Both the position numbers and the translations under genes were made by a program. From Chara braunii (lineage: Eukaryota > Streptophyta > Charophyceae > Charales > Characeae), in assembly GCA_003427395.1 (NCBI GenBank), contig BFEA01000058.1, forward strand, positions 2,611,256 through 2,633,016: 21,761 nucleotides of DNA, in the 5' to 3' direction. This document shows, in pieces, positions 1-6,950 of the stretch. Every line of letters begins with the position of its first letter. The stretch's first letter is position 1. The notes beneath the pieces are model-generated. The model did no database searches. It had not been told where the DNA came from and worked only from the letters and a program-made list of their open reading frames with translations.

Positions 1-3
1 GTG

Positions 4-95
<92 letters not shown>
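1..95. repeat. (GT)n-(GA)n compound microsatellite
   Basis: A run of GT dinucleotides, interrupted once by GC, switches near position 46 to a pure GA run ending at 95. It is cut by the window edge, so its full length is unknown. Open frames through it give only Cys-Val and Arg-Glu dipeptide strings and are not genes. Confidence 0.97.
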
Positions 96-100
<5 letters not shown>

Positions 101-494
101 CCGCTATCTCGATGACTTGCTTAGAATGGGGTCATTGCGATGTCGGAGGCCTGGCTGGCTCCTTTTCCCCCTCAGGGGGCGCCGGGATTGCGGAGGTCAT
201 CTTTGTGTGATTCACGGAGCCATTTGCTGGCCACAATGCTCCTTGCATCGCGATTTACAGTCCCTGTTCTACATCGACCCTCTTACGGGATGTTCATCTC
301 ACTTGCCTTGCTGATCTGTACAGACAGTACAGGTCATGATTCAGTCATAGAGGTCGACGCAGTTCATGGGGCTTTGGTGCGTCAGAACTTGTGCTCTGCA
401 TGGGACAGCGTGAGTGGTTTCCTTTTCATAGGCATGTGCAAGTGCTCAAATTCACCAAACATTTGCACGACCATGTACTGTGCCAGGGTGGATG
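96..494. other. Non-coding stretch, no gene recognised
   Basis: Mixed-composition sequence between the compound microsatellite and the first inverted-repeat element. The frames that are open here have no recognisable motif and no codon pattern that stands out. I see no RNA gene or clear repeat. Confidence 0.5.
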
Positions 495-663
495 AAAGCA
501 CCAGTACACCACATTTAGGCCCGTGGGTGTCAGCATGAAACCCACACCCCTTTGGAGGCCGCCGATTATTTTTTTAACAGCGGGCCTGGCTGTGCGGCGC
601 CTCTGAGTTTTGCTTGTGGCAACAAAAACGTTCTGCAAGGCTGGGGCGATGTACTGGCGGTTT
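495..663 (-). mobile_element. TIR element copy A (MITE-like, TTAA-type flank)
   Basis: This 169-bp copy has an imperfect terminal inverted repeat: AAAGCACCAGTAC on the left and GTACTGGCGGTTT on the right. The right end is followed by AAAC, so TTAA forms across the boundary at 662-665. The left flank reads TGAA and looks mutated. Read on the minus strand, its first 45 bp or so resemble the left end of copy C, including a shared CCGCCAGTACAT and a following T-rich stretch, which places it in the same family. No coding capacity is present, so it is a non-autonomous element. It abuts copy B directly. Confidence 0.6.
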
Positions 664-867
664 AAACCACCAGTACTTGGCCCAGCTATCGTTGCCAAGC
701 CTGGAATCCCCCTGCGCGCCAATTTTTGCCGAAGCGCCAGGGTACCGTTTCGATTTTTTTTGGCTGGCGTTTCCAGCCATTGAGGTCCGGTACCCCGAAG
801 CCCAAACTTTGCGTAGCGTTAACGGCAACGGCCCGCGGCCGATGTATGGGCCAAGTACTGGTGGTTT
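664..867 (-). mobile_element. TIR element copy B (MITE-like, TTAA-flanked)
   Basis: This 204-bp element has perfect 21-bp terminal inverted repeats, 664-684 and 847-867, beginning AAACCACCAGTAC. TTAA is present at both edges (662-665 and 866-869), which would fit a TTAA target-site duplication if the element proper starts at ACCACC. The interior (about 765-800) reads on the minus strand as CTTCGGGGTACCGGACC followed by CAATGGCTGG and CGCCAGCC. This matches the interior of copy C in opposite orientation. There is no ORF of note. TTAA targeting is typical of piggyBac-type transposases, but a 3-bp TTA/TAA duplication (Harbinger type) cannot be excluded from one locus. Confidence 0.75.
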
Positions 868-2058
868 AAGACGACACATATTGACTCTAAATGGAATTTG
901 CAAATGGCCGAGAAGCGTAGCTCATAACTGGCAATTCTCTGAATACACTACAAAAGACGATCATCGATGATATGAAAGTTTGGATGTCCAATCAGCCCTG
1001 TCATGCTACGTCTACTACGTCTGTATCTCATGGAGTACATCCTTGATGGCGTGAAACTCTCAATACCCAATCAGCTATGTCATGCTGCTACTCTGTCGTC
1101 AAACGAGTACATACACTCTTCCCTTTCTTTTTTCTTCTGTTTTTCTTCCTCGCTATACTTTCCCACCGTGAATGCAAATCAGAGCGGCAGGGCGTCAGAG
1201 GCCAGCTGTTTCTCTTCCTCTCTATGACCGCTGGCGTGTCAGTTCCCCTCACTCCCTATACAATTAATGGCGACCATCACGCAGCGGCCACATTGAAATG
1301 CATACAAGCATTCTGTTGCAGGGAGGCAGTTCACCTGCGCAGAAGAACTTGTCGGCTCAACATACCATGGGATTTGTACCGTATGCATCGAAGGCCAAAA
1401 ATCTTCTTTGTTTACGCAGCGCATTTCGGATCGGATGCGGTGTGTCTATCAACTCTGAATTCTCAGTCCTCAGTCTCAACATGAAACTGCCTTTGCTGAA
1501 TGAAAATGATGCCCACTCAAAAAAGGGCACTGTGCATTTTGACTGAAGAACAACAGAGGGCAACCCCATCTACGCCAGCAAGCGGCAGTCTGACTGCAAG
1601 GCAAAGGATTATCGTGGATTTGTATTCCCCCAAATTGAACCCCTGGACATGTGATGGCGTGCCCCTCCTGCCGAAACCATACGACTCGACCGATTTCATC
1701 CAATCTGTAATTTGGTCTAATAATTTGCAAATCTTTGTTCAAATTCCTTCCACTCTGCATTTCACTGCAAACTCCATCGCCACATTGTGCGTGCGAGGTT
1801 AGCTGGCGGGGGAAGACGGTAGTCCTCTCCGCTGATGACAGTTGCTGCTATTCAAGTTCACGATAATTCCAAAAATAGAAACCATGGAAGAAAGAAATGA
1901 GCGGGAGTGTATACAATGCTACTACGCCATGAACGAAACTTGCCGTGCTGATCACATTCTCAAAATGCGCGATCCAAAACACACCAAAAAATACGCATGC
2001 CTCGCCTTGGGATTTACAGCTGACAGCACCATAAACAGTTCAAGAGTGTGGGGTGCAT
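868..2058. other. Non-coding stretch, weak duplications only
   Basis: No gene is supportable. The only structure I see is a loose duplication: CCAATCAGCCCTGTCATGCT near 989-1008 and CCCAATCAGCTATGTCATGCT near 1066-1086, each followed by similar sequence containing GAGTACAT. Short open frames on both strands have no motif and appear to be chance. Confidence 0.5.
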
Positions 2059-2087
2059 GGGACCTCGCGGGACCTCGCGGGACCTCA
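2059..2087. repeat. Short tandem repeat, GGGACCTCGC x3
   Basis: Three consecutive copies of a 10-bp unit GGGACCTCGC, the last one ending in ACTC. Confidence 0.85.
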
Positions 2088-2235
2088 CTCTCTGACCCCT
2101 TTGTCCCAACCAAACGGTCCCGAATGAAACGGATAGCAAAGCAAGCGGCGTAATCCATGGTATCTTCTTCTGAGATAAAAACCGATGGTACTGTACTGCC
2201 TTTGCAGCATGCCCGGTGTCAAGTGGACTGACACG

Positions 2236-2346
2236 AAATCACACAGTTCGCAGCAGGATAGATCAGCTAGGGAGATATTTCATCTCAGCCACCAAAATCA
2301 CGCAGTTCGCAGCAGAGGATAGATCAGCTACGGAGATATTTCATCT
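2236..2346. repeat. Tandem duplication, about 57-bp unit
   Basis: Two nearly identical copies (about 2236-2286 and 2294-2346) share CAGTTCGCAGCAG, GATAGATCAGCTA and GGAGATATTTCATCTC. They differ by a few substitutions and a 2-bp insertion. A perfect 14-bp palindrome, CACTGTATACAGTG, follows at 2387-2400. Nothing suggests coding function. Confidence 0.85.
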
Positions 2347-2649
2347 CTAGACTACTGCTGCTAGCAAAGACGAACGCCGCCTAATTCACTGTATACAGTG
2401 TATAGCCACAAAAACCCTCTCAAGCAAGCGAGCAAGCACTCATTTCTGAGGTGACCAAAACTTGAAAAGTTGTCTTTAGATGTCTTCTTCGGGCGATTGG
2501 GATCAGTGTAGATGTGTTCGCAAGCTGGCCGCAGTCAATTCAGCACACATCTTGAAGAGCTAGAAGGGGCCAAGTCATACTTCAGTGAAGTTTAGTCACA
2601 ACTGTTTTTTTTTTTTGAACTATGAGAGATCATGCATTCCTTCTCATAT

Positions 2650-2685
<36 letters not shown>

Positions 2686-3087
2686 ATCACACTGCCACCC
2701 ACCAGCGGATAAGCTGACATTTCATCGCACTGCAACCTGCTTAGCCGGAAATGTCATTGCGGTTCCCTTTCTGAATCATAATTAGAAACTTCTGCAGGAA
2801 GAAAGAAGAAGACTCCGTGATGCAAAAAAAAAAGAAGAAAAGAGAGAGAGAAAAGAATTTAAATAAAAGGAAAAAAGAAAAACGAGGATGTGATGCAGGT
2901 GTCGGGAGTAGCAAATGCCCAAAGGATGCCTCAAACATTGCACCAGCTTTCCCTCTTATCTGGCTGAACATACTCGGCACAGTCCTCTTGATCATGGATC
3001 CCGAATCAAGCAGACGTGCCTCTCAAGAGACTACTTCCCGAAAGTTCGGGACTGCAACTCGGGGAAAAGGAGTGCAACATTCCCGTC
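2347..3087. other. Non-coding stretch with a (CT)n tract
   Basis: No gene is seen. The stretch contains a pure CT run at 2654-2683 and an A/G-rich purine stretch at about 2820-2885, which reads as a Lys/Arg/Glu string in open frames. The rest is unremarkable. Confidence 0.5.

Positions 3088-3169
<82 letters not shown>
3088..3169. repeat. (CA)n-(GA)n microsatellite
   Basis: A short ACAC run passes into a pure GA run of about 70 bp. All frames across it give Arg-Glu or Ser-Leu dipeptide strings, so the long open frames spanning it on both strands are artefacts of the repeat. Confidence 0.97.
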
Positions 3170-3172
<3 letters not shown>

Positions 3173-3460
3173 ACAAAATACAGACCACAATGTCCACACT
3201 ACGTCGTGCACCTTCAACAGATCCCTCTGGAGCCTGAGAAACATGTTCCTCACCGCAGCTCTCACTGACAGGTCCTGACATGGACGCCAGTCAGTTTACA
3301 AAGGGAAAGGACAAATATTCGATTAGGGGCAATCTTAACCCTCATAAGCAGACTGGCCCCGTGGGACCGCCTAAAGCATGTTTGGCCATCCGATGGCCAA
3401 GCATGTTTGGTCAAGAGTTGCTCTAAGGGAGCGCAGCCCTTACAGTGGACCAACTCCGGA

Positions 3461-3650
3461 CCTAGAACTCCTGATCCGCAACTCCTCCACCGTACCTAGA
3501 ACTCCTGATCCGCAACTCCTCCGGACCTAGAACTCCTGATCAGCAACTCCTCCACCGTAGCTAGAATTCCTGATCAGCAACTCCTCCACCGTACGTAGAA
3601 CTCCTGATCAGCAACTCCAGACCTAGAACTCCTGATCGGCAACTCCTGAC
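3461..3650. repeat. Minisatellite, about 28-34 bp unit, six copies
   Basis: Six head-to-tail copies start near 3461, 3495, 3526, 3560, 3594 and 3622. Each has the core CTAGAACTCCTGATC followed by (A/C/G)GCAACTCC and a variable tail, CCACCGTA or shorter. Copies differ at scattered positions, including one GAATTCC variant, and the last two are shortened. Just upstream, 3382-3400 is a near-perfect palindrome (TTGGCCATC, one base, GATGGCCAA) between two GCATGTTTGG copies. Confidence 0.9.
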
Positions 3651-3742
3651 CAAGACCAATGTTATGGAGAGGTAAGGGAGAATCACACAGACAAACTGTT
3701 TTTGGGACTCCAAGGCTGTCGCTGGACAAGCCATTCCTCAAG

Positions 3743-3819
3743 CCTTCAGGCTGTGGCTACACAAAAAGCTGTTTATTAAACCTTACGGCCGTGGTCACAC
3801 AGAAAAGCTGTTTGCTAAA
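3743..3819. repeat. Tandem duplication, about 38-bp unit
   Basis: Two adjacent copies, 3743-3780 and 3781-3819, share CCTT(C/A)(A/C)GGC, GTGG, CACA and AAAGCTGTTT followed by TAAA. The second copy ends just upstream of TIR element copy C. Confidence 0.85.
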
Positions 3820-3824
3820 CCCCT

Positions 3825-4028
3825 AAACCGCCAGTACATGGCCGCAGTCTCGCTGAAAAAGTTTTGCCGTCTACTCCGAAAATTTTGTGCCTCGGGGATA
3901 CCGGACCACAATGGCTGGTGGCGCCAGCCAAAAAAGAAACAAAAGTGTCCCGCTGGCGGGGGTTCGTTCGGCAAAGCTTGGCACCGAGTGGAGCCCCTCC
4001 AGGCGGCCCCCGGGTGTACCGGTGGTTC
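3825..4028 (+). mobile_element. TIR element copy C (MITE-like)
   Basis: At 204 bp it is the same length as copy B, in the opposite orientation. The left terminus is AAACCGCCAGTACATGG and the right is GTACCGGTGGTTC, an imperfect inverted repeat. The interior TCGGGGATACCGGACC, CAATGGCTGG and GCGCCAGCC matches the reverse complement of copy B. The flanks are CTAA and TCAA, one substitution each from TTAA, so it is probably an older insertion. No protein-coding potential is recognised. Confidence 0.7.
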
Positions 4029-4144
4029 AAGGCTGAGGCTGCTGTTCGCCTCAAACGTCGCAAGCGCATGTTGCCAAGCTCATTCAACCCCGTACTCACT
4101 GACTTCAAATCGACGACTGTCATACCTGTCATAGTGTGATTCCT

Positions 4145-4393
4145 TCACTGGCTCAGACACTTTAACTGTTCTCTACCCTTGAACTTAGCGTTCCGGGGAG
4201 TGGAAAGAGGGCCAGTGAACGCCTCCCTGTTCTCTATATCCATATCCTCCTCTTTCTCTGCCACTCTCCTGCTCTTGCGTTTCCCTCTTCCGCTTCGTGG
4301 TTCTCTTCTACGTTCGTTCTCCTTCTTAGCCCGAAGGACAAATGTGTGACGAAAAGTCTGCGAGACTGTTCTGATCACTGGTTTTGTTGACAT
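4145..4393 (-). CDS. Hypothetical basic/acidic ORF, possible exon
   Basis: This 82-residue open frame is not recognised. Residues 20-45 are strongly basic, with clusters such as RAKKENERRRE and GRGKRKSRR that resemble a nuclear localisation signal. A short acidic run (EKEEDMD) and a polar tail follow. The motif RVAEKEED..ENREA near residues 43-56 parallels RVAEEEDREQRA in the neighbouring ORF, and the two DNA stretches are visibly related, so a segment was duplicated. The two ORFs lie in different frames on the same strand, which could mean two exons of one gene or a frameshifted relic. The start codon is arbitrary, and there is no expression evidence in the sequence itself. Confidence 0.25.
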   Translation of the reverse strand: MSTKPVIRTVSQTFRHTFVLRAKKENERRREPRSGRGKRKSRRVAEKEEDMDIENREAFTGPLSTPRNAKFKGREQLKCLSQ

Positions 4394-4397
4394 ATAC

Positions 4398-4868
4398 CTA
4401 GCTGACAGAGGACTCCGGCTCTACAACACTACTGTCGTGTGCATGCGCTCGTTGTTCTCTATCCTCTTCCTCTGCCACTCTCATCTTCTCACCTTTCTCT
4501 TCATCTTCTGGCTCTTGTGCCTCCTGTGCACTCTCCTTGGCTGACTTGATCGTTGTGGTGCCTGCGCTGTCCGGGCGAGAGTCCTGCTGCGCTGCCGCTG
4601 CCTTTGGAGTAAGCGCTGATCGGCTGAAGGAGGACACAACATAAGCACTTCCAGGAGTGGAGGCTAAGGCGCCTGGAGTCGTTGGTTGGGCAGGAACACC
4701 GCTGCTGGTCGGAGATGAGAGGGCCCCAGGTCCTAGCGTACTCGGACTTCTGAGCGCACTTGAACTGAACGTAGAAGGTGTTATCGACATCCTTCGATGA
4801 CCAGAGCCGGGCCTTGGTGATGTTATTAGGGGCGCCGGGCGATGCTGCTTTGCAGGAACCATAATCAA
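4398..4868 (-). CDS. Hypothetical Ser/Pro/Ala-rich ORF with acidic tail
   Basis: This 156-residue open frame is not recognised as a family. Residues 1-100 are rich in Ser, Pro, Thr and Ala, with repeated SP/TP-type spacing, as in disordered linkers. Residues 112-145 are acidic (PEDEEKGEK, AEEEDRE). The composition is more protein-like than the opposite frames. A possible splice acceptor, CTGCAAAGCAG, lies just after the nominal ATG codons, so the real exon may begin there. The stop is immediately followed by GTATAT, a possible donor, on the minus strand. It could be an exon of a host gene that also uses the downstream ORF, or low-complexity chance sequence. Confidence 0.3.
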   Translation of the reverse strand: MIMVPAKQHRPAPLITSPRPGSGHRRMSITPSTFSSSALRSPSTLGPGALSSPTSSGVPAQPTTPGALASTPGSAYVVSSFSRSALTPKAAAAQQDSRPDSAGTTTIKSAKESAQEAQEPEDEEKGEKMRVAEEEDREQRAHAHDSSVVEPESSVS

Positions 4869-5135
4869 ACACGCTCAGCACGACCAAGGAGGCACATTCG
4901 CATAGAAACACATTGACAATCACATCAAGACATAACGCAAGAGTCCCACCGAAGAGCAAATCAGATAACACACCTGGTGCATAGTGAGGGCCCATTGAGG
5001 GCTACACACATACTCTAATACACACATCTACAGCAAACGAGACGTCATGACGAGTACACAACAAAGAAGAAAGAGACCGTGACAACACCGACAGGACTTT
5101 AACGACACACTAGACGAAAAGAAGATGTCAAAACA
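4869..5135. other. Non-coding stretch between ORF fragments
   Basis: I see no supportable gene here. It separates the YADD fragment from the Ser/Pro-rich ORF on the minus strand and could be intronic if they belong together, but nothing in the sequence proves it. Confidence 0.35.
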
Positions 5136-5252
5136 GCCTGTCACCAAATCATCGGCATATCTTACTACTAAGATAACTCGGCCTTCGGCCGCCTGTTGCT
5201 GAGCCCACTCGTTCAGAGCATTCTCCACGGCATTCTCCATTCCCTGTGCCAA
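5136..5252 (-). pseudogene. Reverse-transcriptase-like YADD fragment
   Basis: Within a 74-residue open frame, residues 1-39 resemble the catalytic motif of group II intron-type or other non-LTR reverse transcriptases. A helical stretch with NEWAQQQ is followed by GRVILVVRYADDLVTG, and YADD is encoded at 5148-5159. In that family Y-x-D-D carries the metal-binding aspartates and is flanked by an aromatic/basic R before it and a hydrophobic strand after it, as here. After residue 39 the frame loses any resemblance, and no fingers, thumb or maturase part is visible nearby. I read it as a truncated relic or a lone exon; CTTGGCACAG just before residue 4 could be a splice acceptor. The call rests on one motif. 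Confidence 0.4.
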
Positions 5253-5599
5253 GCACTGTTGGCCAGTAGAAGCAGTATGACTTGAGGCTCCACAGAGTTA
5301 TATGCTGGTGTGTGTTTTCTTTCCATTCTTTTGTTTCCTCAGTGTTCTCTAGGGAGACTGTGGATGCAGCTTGCCGTCCTGATCGTGTGGTGCCATGCCA
5401 TTTTTGGAGTTTCTTGCCAGCAACCACTGTGCCCAAATCCAGCAGCCCGATTACCAAGCATATGGACACCTTATTCTCAGGTCAGACAACAGCCCCAGGA
5501 TCCACATTCCTGCAAGCAACGACGTCCTCTCGCAGAACGAAACAGATACTCCTCTGTTTTCTGCATTCCCTAAGGCATCCCACTGTGGATACAAACTTT
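5253..5599. other. Non-coding stretch, no gene recognised
   Basis: Open frames on both strands overlap here with no motif. I looked for a second hammerhead one repeat period upstream of the one at 6030-6101 (around 5475-5545) and found no CTGATGA/GAAAC pair on either strand. Confidence 0.45.
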
Positions 5600-5970
5600 G
5601 TTGTGATCCTTAAAATCTTCAAACGAGATGGAAACGGCCAAAAGTTTATATGTCGCACAACTATCAATCTCAGATAGGCATGGCACAGAACCAAGAAATA
5701 CCAGAAGTGAGAGACAGCAGTGTGATGCAGCAGACGACTGAAAGAGCCAAGGATCTGACTCAATCAAACTGGAGATGACCCAAATCTCGGTCGCATAAAA
5801 TCAGATCAGCTCAGGCAGATAATACACAGAAAAATGATGCCTGACCAACCACACACATAGCAGACGATCACACAGATGAAGGGGGAAGGAAGATGAGACA
5901 AACTGGGAGAGAAGAAATGAACTGCGGCACGATGTTATCGGCCACAAATATATATATAGTCACAAATAGA
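5600..5970 (-). repeat. Hammerhead-associated direct repeat, copy 1
   Basis: Clear homology to 6175-6505 begins at about GAGATGGAAA (5624) and runs through TATCAATCTCAGATAGGCATGG, AGAACCAAGAAATACCAGAA, GAAAAATG(A/C)TGCCTGACC and GAAGGAAGATGAGACAAACT to about 5965. Weaker similarity may extend to 5600. The copies are offset by about 555 bp and by eye are over 80% identical, with small indels. Copy 1 is frameshifted relative to the open frame of copy 2, so coding function is unlikely. The strand is given as minus because the ribozyme between the copies reads on that strand. It could be a terminal repeat of a retrozyme or one unit of a tandem satellite. Confidence 0.85.
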
Positions 5971-5971
5971 A

Positions 5972-5995
5972 CTGCCTACGGTAAACCGTAGGCAG
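5972..5995. repeat. Perfect 11-bp inverted repeat (hairpin)
   Basis: CTGCCTACGGT and ACCGTAGGCAG are separated by AA. As RNA this gives a strong hairpin on either strand. It lies about 35 bp from the end of the hammerhead domain, downstream of it on the minus strand, within the spacer between the two direct repeats. Confidence 0.9.
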
Positions 5996-6029
5996 AGAGG
6001 GAGAAGAGGACAACAAACGAGGGGATGTG

Positions 6030-6101
6030 ACAAACTGTTTCGTCGGAGTTTCACCGACTCATCAGGAGGCTGANCAGGAGGCTGAACCCTCAACAGTCTG
6101 T
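6030..6101 (-). ncRNA. Type III hammerhead ribozyme
   Basis: Read on the minus strand from 6101 to 6030. Stem III 5' strand ACAGACTGT is followed by T, the predicted cleavage point (triplet GUU, cut after the second U, at 6092/6091). Stem I follows, GAGG pairing with CCTC. Then comes the conserved core CTGATGA, stem II GTCGG/CCGAC closing a TGAAACT loop, then GAAA. The A of GAAA begins stem III 3' strand ACAGTTTGT, which pairs over 9 bp (one G-U) with the 5' strand. The A15.1-U16.1 and C15.2-G16.2 pairs and the G10.1-C11.1 pair are present, so every invariant core position is intact. Stem III can be prolonged past a 3x3 internal loop by GAGGGGAT/ATCCCCTC (6105-6112 with 6019-6026). The cleavage triplet GUU is less usual than GUC. 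The stem I loop contains the ambiguous base 6074 and an 11-bp duplication. Topology III is the form known in plant retrozymes and viroid-like RNAs. Confidence 0.85.
6063..6085. other. Ambiguous base N flanked by an 11-bp duplication
   Basis: CAGGAGGCTGA occurs at 6063-6073 and again at 6075-6085 with a single N (6074) between them. It is the only ambiguous base I noticed in the window. This is the pattern expected when two contig or read ends with an unmerged overlap are joined by a one-base gap. Confidence 0.8.
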
Positions 6102-6174
6102 AGAATCCCCTCACTGATTACACTGTAAGTGATAATCCACCTTAACCAAAATCAAAGTAGACTATCACTCACCC

Positions 6175-6505
6175 ACACCAGATGGAAAACTCTACAGACT
6201 GTCGCATAACTATCAATCTCAGATAGGCATGGTATGGCACAGAACCAAGAAATACCAGAAGTGAGGGACCGCAGTGTGATGCAGCAGAAGACTGAAAGAG
6301 GCAAGGATGACTCCATCAGACTGGACATGACCCAAAATATCGGCCGCACACAATCAGAACAGCTCAGGCAGCGCATACACAGAAAAATGCTGCCTGACCT
6401 CACACACATAGCAGACGAGCACACCGATGAACGGGGAAGGAAGATGAGACAAACTGGGAGAGAAGAAACGAAGTGTGACACGATGTTATTGGCAACCGAA
6501 ATAGT
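6175..6505 (-). repeat. Hammerhead-associated direct repeat, copy 2
   Basis: Partner of the 5600-5970 repeat. Shared sequence begins at about CAGATGGAAA (6179) and ends at about GAAATAGTC (6505). The copy after this point lacks the hammerhead spacer found after copy 1, so the locus holds about 1.6 units. An open frame of 123 codons (6234-6605) crosses this copy, but the same frame is broken in copy 1 and continues into unrelated element D sequence, so I do not call it a gene. On the minus strand this copy would be transcribed before the ribozyme. Confidence 0.85.
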
Positions 6506-6559
6506 CTTCCGTGAGGTCTCAGTGTCCATATCATGTCCGAGTCTGGGCATCAATCAGCC

Positions 6560-6675
6560 CACAAAAACGTCTCCCCCGTTCAATTTCGGAGGCCCTGCGC
6601 TGTAGATAAATTGAGCTGGCGCCGGGTGGCCTTCGAAAAGGGCCCGCGGCCGATAGCTGGATGTACTGGTGGTTT
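6560..6675 (-). mobile_element. TIR element copy D, truncated
   Basis: Only the right terminus is present, GTACTGGTGGTTT at 6663-6675, followed by AA so that TTAA is formed (6674-6677). The adjoining GGGCCCGCGGCCGAT matches the equivalent part of copy B. Further left, GGCGCC, GCGC and CCCCCGTTCAATTTCGG resemble the interiors of B and C. No left terminal repeat is found, and the boundary with the hammerhead repeat is approximate. Confidence 0.5.
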
Positions 6676-6950
6676 AACGGCCCGCTATGAAAGTTGGCAG
6701 AGTAAAAAAGGGAGGTATACTACCGTTCATTTTTCTTCAGATCCTCAGCTTATATTTTGTCTTTTGTCGTATGATGCTCATCTGTATGCATTTTTACTAG
6801 TACTGCACAAGAGGAGAGAGGAAGGAAATGGGTAGGCGGTGGAGTTCTACATGAAGCGAGGCGTAGAGGAGGGAGAAAGGGGAGAGAGGAGTTGAGTGCA
6901 GGGGAAAAGAACGGAACATAGGAGAGAGAAACTTCAGAGAGTTCTCAATA
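6676..6950. other. Non-coding stretch, purine-rich in its second half
   Basis: No gene or RNA is recognised. About 6810-6940 is rich in GA (repeated GAGGAGAGAGG-like words) without being a clean microsatellite. Confidence 0.5.

Noticed and set aside
2817-3281. Long open frames on both strands over the GA tract
   Set aside because: They are open only because the dinucleotide repeat has no stop codon in any frame; the flanks lack motifs.
6234-6605. 123-codon plus-strand frame with charged, protein-like composition
   Set aside because: The same frame is broken in repeat copy 1, it runs on into unrelated transposon D sequence, and the functional reading of this repeat appears to be RNA on the other strand.
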